Origin: CAZAQK01 sp046344715
GTDB lineage: Bacteria > Pseudomonadota > Alphaproteobacteria > Rickettsiales > SXRF01
NCBI GenBank assembly: GCA_046344715.1
Contig: JBKDKX010000016.1
Location: forward strand, 84,095 to 148,094
DNA: 64,000 nucleotides
Direction of reading: 5' to 3'
In this document: in pieces, positions 56,735 through 64,000 of the stretch
Numbering within the stretch: position 1 is the stretch's first letter
Layout of the letters: each line of letters starts with the position of its first letter
Notes under the pieces: generated by a model
Database searches by the model: none
Seen by the model: only the letters and a program-made list of their open reading frames with translations
Told to the model about the DNA's origin: nothing
Program-made: the position numbers and the translations under genes

Positions 56735-59089
56735 TTATGAGTCTTCCCGCACTAGTACTTCGCGCTTGCCCACATGGTTGGCAGGACCCACAATACCATC
56801 ACGCTCCATCTGCTCAATAATGCTTGCCGCACGGTTATAACCAATCTTCAGGCATCGCTGGATGTAGCTGGTGGAGGCTTTACGATCGCGGCTCACGATA
56901 GACACGGCCTGATCATAAAACTCATCTTTTTCGCCGCCATCACCGCCAAACATATCTTCCTGCTCATCATCGCGGGTGACATCTTCAATATAGGTAGGAA
57001 CGCCTTGTGCTTTCAGGTGTGTTACAATCTGCTCTACTTCTTTATCAGAAATAAAGGGGCCATGAATACGCGTGATGCGGCTGCCGCCAGCCATATACAG
57101 CATGTCGCCCTGACCAAGCAGCTGCTCGGCGCCCTGTTCGTTTAAGATGGTACGGCTGTCGATACGGCTGGTGACCTGAAAGCTGATGCGGGTTGGAAAG
57201 TTTGCTTTGATAACACCGGTGATAACATCTACCGATGGGCGTTGTGTCGCCATGATAATATGTATACCGGCAGCGCGTGCCATTTGTGCTAAGCGCTGAA
57301 TAGACCCTTCAATTTCTTTTCCCGCGACAATCATAAGGTCAGCCATTTCATCGACGATGACGACGATAAACGGCAATGGCTCCATCTCCAGTGGCACTTC
57401 CTCGATGATGGCCTCGCCGGTTTCTGGATCAAAACCGGTTTGTACGGTGCGTGTGAGTTGATTGCCTTTGGCTTTGGCTTCGTGGATTTTCTTATTATAA
57501 CCATCGATATTGCGTACGCTAAGGTTACTCATCATGCGGTAACGGTTTTCCATCTCCTTCACCGTCCATTTTAGCGCAACTACTGCTTTGCCTGGCTCGG
57601 TAACCACGGGGGTGAGCAGGTGAGGGATGCCATCATAAATGGAAAGCTCCAGCATTTTTGGATCTATCATAATGAATTTGCATTCATCAGGTGTCAGGCG
57701 GTACAGCAGCGAGGCAATCATGGTGTTGACAGCAACCGATTTACCAGAGCCGGTGGTGCCGGCTACCAGCAAATGAGGCATACGTGCTAAATCGACGATG
57801 ATGGGCGCGCCGCCAATGTCTTTGCCGAGTGCCATCGGCAGCTTGGCATCGGTGGATTCAAAGGCTTCATTTTCGAGCATCTCGCGGAAATAGACTGTCT
57901 CGCGGTTGCTGTTAGGAAGCTCAATACCTATCGCATTACGGCCAGGGATAACGGCAATACGCGTAGAAACCGCACTCATGGAACGTGCAATATCATCGGA
58001 CAAGCCCACCACGCGGGAAGATTTTGTGCCAGGCGACGGCTCAAGTTCATACAGTGTCACCACAGGGCCCGGGCGGATTTCCGTAATGTTTCCGTGCACG
58101 CCAAAATCCTGTAGCACGCTTTCCAGCAGTTTGGCATTTTGCGTAAGCGCTGATTCAGAAAAATTATTTTTCCTGCTCTTAGGTGGCGGTGTTAGCAATT
58201 TAATCGACGGAAGCTCATAATCACCTTTGGGCAGAGCAAGGGCGGATTGTGCCTTGGGCACAGATTTGCTCGGACGTTCGAGCGTGGGGGATGATTTTTT
58301 GTTTACACGTGGCCGCGGCCTTTCTTCGCCTTCTTCGTATTCTTCATCGTCATCTTCGTCCTCGTAATCATCCTCATCATATTCAATATTGTCATCACGA
58401 CGCCAGAACATGATTTTATTCATAAAACGCTGATGCCATGATGCTTCATCATATTCAGTAATCACAGCTTCCTGCTTCCTGCGCGGTAACAGTGAAACCA
58501 GCACAGAGCAGGCAGCAAGGCAGGCATGTTTGGCAATGCGGAAAATAGATTTCCACTCTGACCAACTCATGCCAAATGCCAGTGAAACAACAATGATGGA
58601 AACAAAACCCGTCATGCTCACAAAGAATGGGTTCTTAAAGAGTGTGTAGAAGGTCTCCTGCAATATTGCGCCTATGGAGCCCCCCAGACCGCTACTGATA
58701 GGCCATGCAAGGGGTGGTTCAATCAGTGCCAATAAAGCTGAACAACTAACTAATGAGGCGACAAGCAATGTAAAACGCAACCACAGAAAAGAGACGTACT
58801 GTCCCCGCATTATTTTTATTCCCCATGCACATGGCACGATAACAAGTAACACAGAGGCCAACCCTAGGAGTTGCAGGCTCAAATCCGCAACCAGTGCGCC
58901 TGTATATCCGCCAATATTTTCAATCTGATCAGCGGTTGCACGGTTAAGCGATGGGTCTGCTTGATGATAGCTGATAAAACAGACAAACAAAAATGCCGAG
59001 ATAATACAGAGTGATACGCCCGCCAGTGTTTTAAGTGGCGTACGTGTGTCCTGTGACGTTACATTTCGTAAGACGGGTTTTTGTGCCAT
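56735..59089 (-). CDS. ftsK: DNA translocase FtsK
   Basis: FtsK pumps chromosome DNA through the closing septum. The 784-residue product has four N-terminal membrane helices (about 25-170), an acidic linker (about 225-260, EYDEDDYEDEDDDEEYEEG), a RecA-like motor with Walker A AGTTGSGKSVAVNTM (about 455) and Walker B VIVDEMADLMIV, and a C-terminal winged-helix gamma domain (about 715-784, SYIQRCLKIGYNRAASIIEQM). The ATG at 59089 has GGGA just upstream; a TTG three codons earlier is in frame. Confidence 0.97.
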   Translation of the reverse strand: MAQKPVLRNVTSQDTRTPLKTLAGVSLCIISAFLFVCFISYHQADPSLNRATADQIENIGGYTGALVADLSLQLLGLASVLLVIVPCAWGIKIMRGQYVSFLWLRFTLLVASLVSCSALLALIEPPLAWPISSGLGGSIGAILQETFYTLFKNPFFVSMTGFVSIIVVSLAFGMSWSEWKSIFRIAKHACLAACSVLVSLLPRRKQEAVITEYDEASWHQRFMNKIMFWRRDDNIEYDEDDYEDEDDDEEYEEGEERPRPRVNKKSSPTLERPSKSVPKAQSALALPKGDYELPSIKLLTPPPKSRKNNFSESALTQNAKLLESVLQDFGVHGNITEIRPGPVVTLYELEPSPGTKSSRVVGLSDDIARSMSAVSTRIAVIPGRNAIGIELPNSNRETVYFREMLENEAFESTDAKLPMALGKDIGGAPIIVDLARMPHLLVAGTTGSGKSVAVNTMIASLLYRLTPDECKFIMIDPKMLELSIYDGIPHLLTPVVTEPGKAVVALKWTVKEMENRYRMMSNLSVRNIDGYNKKIHEAKAKGNQLTRTVQTGFDPETGEAIIEEVPLEMEPLPFIVVIVDEMADLMIVAGKEIEGSIQRLAQMARAAGIHIIMATQRPSVDVITGVIKANFPTRISFQVTSRIDSRTILNEQGAEQLLGQGDMLYMAGGSRITRIHGPFISDKEVEQIVTHLKAQGVPTYIEDVTRDDEQEDMFGGDGGEKDEFYDQAVSIVSRDRKASTSYIQRCLKIGYNRAASIIEQMERDGIVGPANHVGKREVLVREDS

Positions 59090-59208
59090 AGTTCCCAAAT
59101 GTGGTATATGTTTGGTATGAATAGCAGAAAATAGTGTGTTATGAAAAGAGTTTGTTAATAAAAAAGAGTCTTTACAGAACCTTTACTTTGTTTTTTTACA
59201 AAAGAAGT

Positions 59209-59847
59209 ATGAACCAAGAAAAAAAGGCGTTCCGCCAGCAGCATAAAACTAGCGTTCTGCTAAGAAACATCATGAAATCCTCTGAAGAGAAGGATCAGGT
59301 GAGTGTGGGAGAATTTATTGCTGCTTTGGGCGATCGCAGCTTCTGTCTTGCTGTGTTGGTTTTCTCTCTGCCAAATTCCTTGCCAGTGCCTGGTATCCCC
59401 GGGTTTTCAACGATCACTGGTCTGCCTATCACATTCATTGCCATGCAGATGGTGCTGGGCAGAAAATCTCTCTGGCTTCCCAAGAAAATTGCGGCCAAGC
59501 GGTTTTCCAGCCGTGGGCTTGCCAAAATGCTTGCCAAGGCGATTCCAACCGTAGAACGTCTTGAAAAGCTTCTGAAACCGCGTTGGTTGCCGCTTACCTC
59601 TTCCATAGGTGAGCGATTCCTTGGGGTGTTGATGGTGGTATTATCCCTTATTATTGCGCTTCCCATTCCCGGGGGTAATTTTCTTCCCGGGCTTTCCATG
59701 TCGCTTGTTGCTCTTGCCATGCTGGAGCGTGATGGCATGTTTTTATTGTTTGCGGCAACATTTGCCATAGCTGGTATTATCTTCATGTATGAAATCATAA
59801 TCGGTTTTTTTGGCTGGGTAGGCACCCATCTTGGCAAACTGTTTTAA
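59209..59847 (+). CDS. ExoD family membrane protein
   Basis: The 212-residue protein resembles ExoD: SVGEFIAALGDRSFCLAVLVFSLPNSLPVPGIPGFSTITGLP, a second half with ALPIPGGNFLPGLSMSLVALAML, and three to four membrane helices. ExoD is required for exopolysaccharide production in rhizobia, mechanism unclear. The start at 59209 has AAGAAG upstream; the longer frame from 59134 adds a non-conserved leader. Confidence 0.9.
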   Translation: MNQEKKAFRQQHKTSVLLRNIMKSSEEKDQVSVGEFIAALGDRSFCLAVLVFSLPNSLPVPGIPGFSTITGLPITFIAMQMVLGRKSLWLPKKIAAKRFSSRGLAKMLAKAIPTVERLEKLLKPRWLPLTSSIGERFLGVLMVVLSLIIALPIPGGNFLPGLSMSLVALAMLERDGMFLLFAATFAIAGIIFMYEIIIGFFGWVGTHLGKLF

Positions 59848-59884
59848 GGCTTGCAGAGACGTTTTTGATGCACCATAATCCGCC

Positions 59885-59974
59885 GAGGCTGGTGGCGGGC
59901 GCGAGTACCCGTAAACCCGGTCAGGTCCGAGAGGAAGCAGCCGTAGCGGTGTTGCCGCGGGTCGCCACCAGTCA
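59885..59974 (+). ncRNA. ffs: Signal recognition particle RNA (4.5S type)
   Basis: The sequence has the SRP core GGTCAGGTCCGAGAGGAAGCAGC, a variant of the GGTCAGG and GGAAGCAGC boxes separated by the loop that binds Ffh, and closing arms GGCTGGTGGCG/CGCCACCAGTC (59886-59896 with 59962-59972). A run of T follows the 3' end. ffs directly before dnaX is the common alphaproteobacterial order. The stretch from 59980 to 60124 contains no gene. Confidence 0.92.
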
Positions 59975-60124
59975 CTTTTTCTACTATGCTGGCCGTCTTA
60001 CTTGTCAGCAATGTGCTCGCTCCTGTCAGGTAGATTTTACTACCTTCAGTCGCTGCGCTCATTGCTTCCTCGCATCCGGCGCAGCCTAGCGAAAAACTGT
60101 GCAACCTATAAATAACTATTATTC

Positions 60125-61789
60125 ATGGAAGATGACTTAACAAATCACTCTCAAGAGATTCTTCTAGAGAACGGAAATGCTCTGTTGGCAGAGGATGGCA
60201 CACCTATATTACTTTACAAAGTACTTGCCCGTAAATACCGTCCTGCTAACTTCGCCGATTTAATTGGGCAGGAGGTGCTGGTGCGCACGCTTTCTAATGC
60301 GATAGCCACCGGCCGCATTGCACATGCATTTTTACTCACGGGTATTCGCGGTATCGGTAAAACCACCACTGCCCGCATCATTGCCCGTGGCCTTAATTGT
60401 ATTGGGAAAGATGGCACGGGTGGCGCGACCATATCGCCGTGTGGCGTATGCAGTAATTGTTTGGCGATTGCTGAAGACCGCCATGTTGATGTGCTGGAAA
60501 TGGATGCCGCCAGCCATACGGGTGTTGATGACATTCGTGATCTGATAGACGGCGTGAAATATCTCCCAAGCTCTGCGCGCTATAAAATATATATCATCGA
60601 CGAAGTGCACATGCTGTCTAACAATGCCTTTAATGCGTTGCTTAAAACGCTGGAAGAACCACCACCGCATGTGAAGTTTATTTTTGCGACCACCGAGTCG
60701 CGTAAAATTCCGGTCACCATACTTTCGCGTTGCCAACGGTTTGATTTGAAGCGCGTGGATGTGGATACGCTGACGAAACATCTTTCGAACATTGTGGCAA
60801 AGGAATCAGGGCAGGCGGAAGAAGATGCGCTTAAGCTTATTTCTGTTGCCGCCGAAGGTTCGGTGCGTGATGCGCTTTCCATGCTGGATCAGGCGATGGC
60901 GCGTGGTGAACTGGTGACTTCGGCAAGTGTGCGTCAGATGATAGGCAGTGCTGATAACACGGCTATATTCAGATTGCTGGAATCGCTATTGTCCGGCGAC
61001 ATTGCTGGCACACTTGACCAGTTGCGTGAATATTATGGGGCAGGTGCAGATCCTATGACGTTGGTTCAGGATTGCCTTTCTGCCACTCATCTTATTACTC
61101 GCGTAAAAATATCTCCCGCGGTGCTTTCTGATATCACGCTTTCGCCGCATGACCGTGAGGCAGCGGCAAAACTGGCAGAAAAGCTTTCGATGCCAGCCGT
61201 CACCCGCTTGTGGCAGATGTTACTTAAGGGTGTAACCGAGGTGCGTATTGCGCCTTCGCAGATTGCAGCGGTAGAAATGCTGATGGTGCGTGTTGCCTAT
61301 GCGGCCCAGATGCCAACACCTGCTGAAATTATCCGCGATGTATCAAGCAGCCAGCCAGCGGCAAGCCCAAAGCAGAATATTGAGTTAGTGACCAAACCTG
61401 ACGCCACGCAACCTAAACAACAAGTGAATAATTATCAGGAGCTGGTGGCGTTGTTTTCCAAAAACCGTGAACCACTATTATACACGCGTCTGCAGCAGGA
61501 AGCGCATCTGGTGAAATTTGCAGTGGGTGAACTTACAATACGTGGCAACGAGCACATTACCCGCGAAGTAACGGCGCGCATTGCTGATTGCCTGCAAAGC
61601 TGGACGGGCGAGCCGTGGAAAGTGATGCTTTCAAAAGAAGAGGGCGAACCAACCTTGTATGAACAGGAACAGGCAGTAAAGCAGAAAAATATTCAGGAAG
61701 TATCTGGTCATCCGCTGGTAGCCAGCGTATTGGAACAGTTTCCGGGTGCAAAAGTGGTAGGATTAAAACAAACAGTTCAAGGAGAGTAA
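60125..61789 (+). CDS. dnaX: DNA polymerase III subunits gamma/tau
   Basis: The clamp-loader ATPase, 554 residues, has the Walker A GIRGIGKTTTARIIARGLNC (about 80), a zinc cluster CGVCSNC, LEMDAASHTGVDDIRDLID, the DEVHMLSNNAFNALLKTLEEPP Walker B region and the SRC motif LSRCQRFDLKR. The C-terminal tau part (about 400-554) is comparatively short. The ATG at 60125 lacks a strong Shine-Dalgarno. ybaB follows after three bases. Confidence 0.96.
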   Translation: MEDDLTNHSQEILLENGNALLAEDGTPILLYKVLARKYRPANFADLIGQEVLVRTLSNAIATGRIAHAFLLTGIRGIGKTTTARIIARGLNCIGKDGTGGATISPCGVCSNCLAIAEDRHVDVLEMDAASHTGVDDIRDLIDGVKYLPSSARYKIYIIDEVHMLSNNAFNALLKTLEEPPPHVKFIFATTESRKIPVTILSRCQRFDLKRVDVDTLTKHLSNIVAKESGQAEEDALKLISVAAEGSVRDALSMLDQAMARGELVTSASVRQMIGSADNTAIFRLLESLLSGDIAGTLDQLREYYGAGADPMTLVQDCLSATHLITRVKISPAVLSDITLSPHDREAAAKLAEKLSMPAVTRLWQMLLKGVTEVRIAPSQIAAVEMLMVRVAYAAQMPTPAEIIRDVSSSQPAASPKQNIELVTKPDATQPKQQVNNYQELVALFSKNREPLLYTRLQQEAHLVKFAVGELTIRGNEHITREVTARIADCLQSWTGEPWKVMLSKEEGEPTLYEQEQAVKQKNIQEVSGHPLVASVLEQFPGAKVVGLKQTVQGE

Positions 61790-61792
61790 AAA

Positions 61793-62113
61793 ATGAATTT
61801 ACAAAAAATGATGAAACAAGCGCAGGACATGCAGCGCAAGATTACGGAGTTGCAGGCAACGCTTGAAGCGCAGGAAGTGGATGGCACGGCGGGTGGTGGC
61901 GTGGTGAAGGTGCGTGTGAATGGCAAACATCGCCCACTTTCGGTTAGCATTGATGCCAGCCTGATGAAAGCGGATGAAAAAGACATGCTGGAAGATTTAA
62001 TTATCGCGGCACTTCACGATGCGCATGATAAAATTGACGCATCATTCGCTGATGAAATGGGCAAGGCCACCAGCGGCATGAACTTGCCACCAGGAATGAA
62101 GCTGCCATTCTAA
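61793..62113 (+). CDS. ybaB: Nucleoid-associated protein YbaB/EbfC family
   Basis: A 106-residue protein with the YbaB pattern: an N-terminal helix MMKQAQDMQRKITELQATLE, GTAGGGVVKVRVNGKHRPLSVSIDASLM and a C-terminal helix with GMNLPPGMKLPF. It binds DNA as a dimer. It is positioned between dnaX and recR as usual. Confidence 0.95.
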   Translation: MNLQKMMKQAQDMQRKITELQATLEAQEVDGTAGGGVVKVRVNGKHRPLSVSIDASLMKADEKDMLEDLIIAALHDAHDKIDASFADEMGKATSGMNLPPGMKLPF

Positions 62114-62122
62114 GGAACGCTT

Positions 62123-62716
62123 GTGGCGCATAACGATATTGAAGAATTAATCAGGCTGTTTTCCAAATTGCCTGGTCTTGGCCCGCGTTCGGCGCGTCGT
62201 GCGGTGCTGCACCTTATGCGCAATAAAGAACAGGTGATGAAGCCACTGGAACATGCACTTGGCCGCGCGATTGAAAATATCCGCACCTGTACCTCCTGCG
62301 GCAATCTGGATATTGCTGATCCGTGCCATATCTGCACCGATGGGCGGCGTGACACGTCTGTCGTTTGTGTAGTGGAAGAAGTGGCGGATTTATGGGCGAT
62401 TGACCGCTGCAATTTATATAAAGGCCAATACCATGTGCTTGGCGGCACGCTTTCTGCCATTGATGATCGCGGGCCATCGCAGCTGAATATAGAATCACTT
62501 GTCCGGCGTGCGGCTGCTGATGAGGTGAAAGAAATTATCCTTGCCACCAACGCAACGCTGGAAGGCCAGACCACAGCGCACTATCTCACTACGCGTTTGG
62601 ATGGCTGCAATGTCAGCATTTCCCGCCTTGCCCAAGGCATCCCTATGGGCGGTGAGTTGGATTATTTGGATGATGGCACACTGGGCGCAGCCCTCAAAGC
62701 AAGGTTGCCTTTTTAG
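62123..62716 (+). CDS. recR: Recombination protein RecR
   Basis: A 197-residue protein with the HhH N-terminus (LFSKLPGLGPRSARRAVLHL), a four-cysteine zinc site CTSCGNLDIADPCHIC, and the Toprim segment VVCVVEEVADLWAI. RecR loads RecA with RecF/RecO at gaps. The start is a GTG preceded by AAGGA six bases upstream. It ends the ffs-dnaX-ybaB-recR block. Confidence 0.96.
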   Translation: MAHNDIEELIRLFSKLPGLGPRSARRAVLHLMRNKEQVMKPLEHALGRAIENIRTCTSCGNLDIADPCHICTDGRRDTSVVCVVEEVADLWAIDRCNLYKGQYHVLGGTLSAIDDRGPSQLNIESLVRRAAADEVKEIILATNATLEGQTTAHYLTTRLDGCNVSISRLAQGIPMGGELDYLDDGTLGAALKARLPF

Positions 62717-62863
62717 TATATATTTCAATATATTGGGTTGCACTCTCAAATGAACCTATAATAGTTTTGTAACATTTCCGCCATATTGAAATTGGCTATG
62801 CTTCACAAAACCTTCACGTTCCAACAGAATAATCTGTGCTAAACTTTATATAATTAAACATGG

Positions 62864-63304
62864 ATGGATCGTATGAACGCTCAGTCACCCTACAACCAAA
62901 ATGAAGAACTCGTGGCGATGAAGCAGGATATTGCCGATCGCAGCTATAACATTCAGGTAAAGAAATGGATGATTGGGGGGCTAGCGATAGCGGGTGGTGT
63001 TCTGCTTGGGACGTTAGCTTTACCTCTGGTACCTTTTCTTGCCGCCGCTAAAGGTGTGGTTGGTATGGGAGCGATTATGGGCGGCGCACTTGGGTTTATG
63101 GCTGGTGGTGTTGCTGCTGATATGGCAACCATGAAAGACCGTGAGAAACTCAAAATCGACCAGTCGATGGTGGATAGCTACATGTCTGGCAAAAATTATT
63201 GGGGTGAGGGATATCGCGAAGAAGTAGCCGAGCGTGGTTATAGCCTGAGTGGCCCAGGTATGGTTGGTGCTGCGCCACCACCACGTGGGCGTGGACGGGA
63301 GTAA
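62864..63304 (+). CDS. Small membrane protein with GKNYWGEGYR motif, copy A
   Basis: A 146-residue protein with an acidic/basic N-terminal helix (NEELVAMKQDIADRSYNIQV), two hydrophobic segments (about 36-60 and 64-85, Gly/Ala-rich) and a C-terminal soluble part with YMSGKNYWGEGYREEVAERGY followed by a Pro/Arg tail. The next gene encodes a paralogue. I do not recognise the family. The start may be the ATG at 62864 or that at 62873. A stretch of about 147 bases separates it from recR. Confidence 0.75.
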   Translation: MDRMNAQSPYNQNEELVAMKQDIADRSYNIQVKKWMIGGLAIAGGVLLGTLALPLVPFLAAAKGVVGMGAIMGGALGFMAGGVAADMATMKDREKLKIDQSMVDSYMSGKNYWGEGYREEVAERGYSLSGPGMVGAAPPPRGRGRE

Positions 63305-63310
63305 ACGCAA

Positions 63311-63733
63311 GTGGCCAGAATTCCCTATCAGGAAAATCCAGAACTGATGGCGATGAAGGAAGACATCGCCGAGCGCAAATATCGTGTGCAGATGACGGGT
63401 TTATTGGTTGGTGGTGCATTGATAGCAGCTGCTATTGCCAGTGTATTCTTCTTTCCGGCGGCAGCGGGTGCTATTATGAATTCTGGTGCAGGCGGTGCAA
63501 AGCTTCTCATCACCGGATTGCTGGGTGTAGGTGCAGCCATCACCACCATGCTCACGCTCAAGGAAGTTAAACGCCTTGAGGTAGATGAGAAATATGTGCA
63601 GAGCTATATGCAGGGTAAAAACTACTGGGGCGAGGGGTATCGCAAGGAAGTGGCCGAGCATGGCTATGGCGGTGTGCAAACACCGCAAACTCCCAATCGA
63701 TTCCCACTAAGAGAAAATGAACAGACAAGGTGA
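63311..63733 (+). CDS. Small membrane protein with GKNYWGEGYR motif, copy B
   Basis: A 140-residue paralogue of the preceding protein: ENPELMAMKEDIAERKYRVQM, two hydrophobic segments (about 30-52 and 63-82) and YMQGKNYWGEGYRKEVAEHGY in the same relative position. It starts with a GTG six bases after the previous stop, so the pair forms an operon. Identity is highest in the two soluble motifs and lower in the membrane parts, as if the motifs are the working surfaces. Confidence 0.75.
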   Translation: MARIPYQENPELMAMKEDIAERKYRVQMTGLLVGGALIAAAIASVFFFPAAAGAIMNSGAGGAKLLITGLLGVGAAITTMLTLKEVKRLEVDEKYVQSYMQGKNYWGEGYRKEVAEHGYGGVQTPQTPNRFPLRENEQTR

Positions 63734-63908
63734 CTTGGTAAAAATAAAAAGTGATATACTTTTACTCTATTGAACAATTGGTTGTCTGACGTTTTCCATA
63801 AAGCATGGATATTGAATCCTCGAGATAAAATATTAATAATATTAAAGTATTTGATGGCTACCTTGGCTCTAAAACGAAGTGCAACACTTGTGATAAGCAG
63901 GTGTTGCT

Positions 63909-64000
63909 ATGGAAAAACAATATGTTCACCTTTCCCGCGCTGAGAGGGATGAGATATTCCGCCTTTTAAAAGGCGGAATATCTCGGCGCAAAATTGCAAC
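63909..64000 (+). CDS. IS30-family transposase, truncated at right edge
   Basis: The first 30 residues (MEKQYVHLSRAERDEIFRLL, then KGGISRRKIA) match the N-terminal helix-turn-helix of IS30-type transposases (L-x-x-x-ER-x-x-I-x-x-L-x-x-G-x-S-x-R-x-IA). The terminal inverted repeat is probably around 63870-63895 (ACGAAGTGCAACACTTGT), but the other end is outside the window, so the boundary is uncertain. The DDE domain is not visible. Confidence 0.85.
   Translation, partial: MEKQYVHLSRAERDEIFRLLKGGISRRKIA
63951..63984. repeat. Perfect 34-bp palindrome at the start of the transposase gene
   Basis: GAGATATTCCGCCTTTT is followed at once by its exact reverse complement, with no loop. It lies within codons 15-26 of the transposase. 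It could hinder read-through expression or serve as an operator. Confidence 0.8.

Noticed and set aside
59844..60104. Small minus-strand frame over the region after exoD
   Set aside because: It lies across the SRP RNA gene, which explains the sequence conservation there.

Overview
The window looks like part of an alphaproteobacterial chromosome of moderate GC content. The support is gene order and family content: tkt-(two small genes)-gap-pgk-fba-thiE-efp-suhB, miaB-phoH-ybeY-corC-lnt-XRE-metK-trmB, and ffs-dnaX-ybaB-recR are arrangements typical of that class, and a DUF1150 protein, a TIGR02186/TauE pair, a SAM-II type riboswitch and a DUF4164-like coiled coil fit it too. Biotin, diaminopimelate, methionine and queuosine genes argue against a strongly reduced endosymbiont, but several palindromic repeats, two of them inside coding sequence, recall genomes of the Rickettsiales/Holosporales/Micavibrio sphere. 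I cannot name the genus.

Layout. 1-9.9 kb: a truncated proline-rich exported protein, then the minus-strand glycolysis/pentose-phosphate cluster with efp, thiE and suhB, ending at a divergent coiled-coil gene. 10.0-18.1 kb: tRNA-Ala(TGC) carries an integrated element of about 8 kb with 21-bp direct repeats at both ends, a tyrosine integrase, probable integrase arm sites at both ends, an exported thermonuclease-fold protein with a membrane-anchored partner, an unknown gene bracketed by a 22-bp direct repeat, and a two-gene unit of a coiled-coil membrane protein plus a KAP-like P-loop NTPase. That unit is the best candidate for an undescribed (possibly anti-phage) system. The tRNA's own terminator now lies beyond the right end of the element.

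18.2-29.7 kb: a membrane protein of unknown role, a TPMT-like methyltransferase, a lipoprotein, a very large two-partner-secretion adhesin with six units of about 138 residues in an alternating pattern and MBG/YDG domains, a polytopic membrane protein that appears frameshifted near its 3' end, an AsmA-like protein, another lipoprotein and tRNA-Pro(TGG). 29.8-43.2 kb: dapA, smpB, unknown genes, a complete-looking biotin block (bioB-bioA divergent from bioF-hydrolase-bioC-bioD), an RDD protein, a universal stress protein, a TIGR02186/TauE pair, tsaB and a pterin dehydratase.

43.2-55.8 kb: the tightly packed miaB-lnt operon, an XRE regulator, metK behind a SAM-II-like riboswitch, trmB carrying a palindromic in-frame segment, metZ, and queE-queC followed by a protein with an Mrr-N/EVE-like motif but no visible nuclease domain. 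55.8-64 kb: lolA (a REP-like hairpin is translated in its signal peptide), ftsK, an ExoD protein, the SRP RNA, dnaX-ybaB-recR, a tandem pair of small paralogous membrane proteins, and the start of an IS30-type transposase at the right edge.
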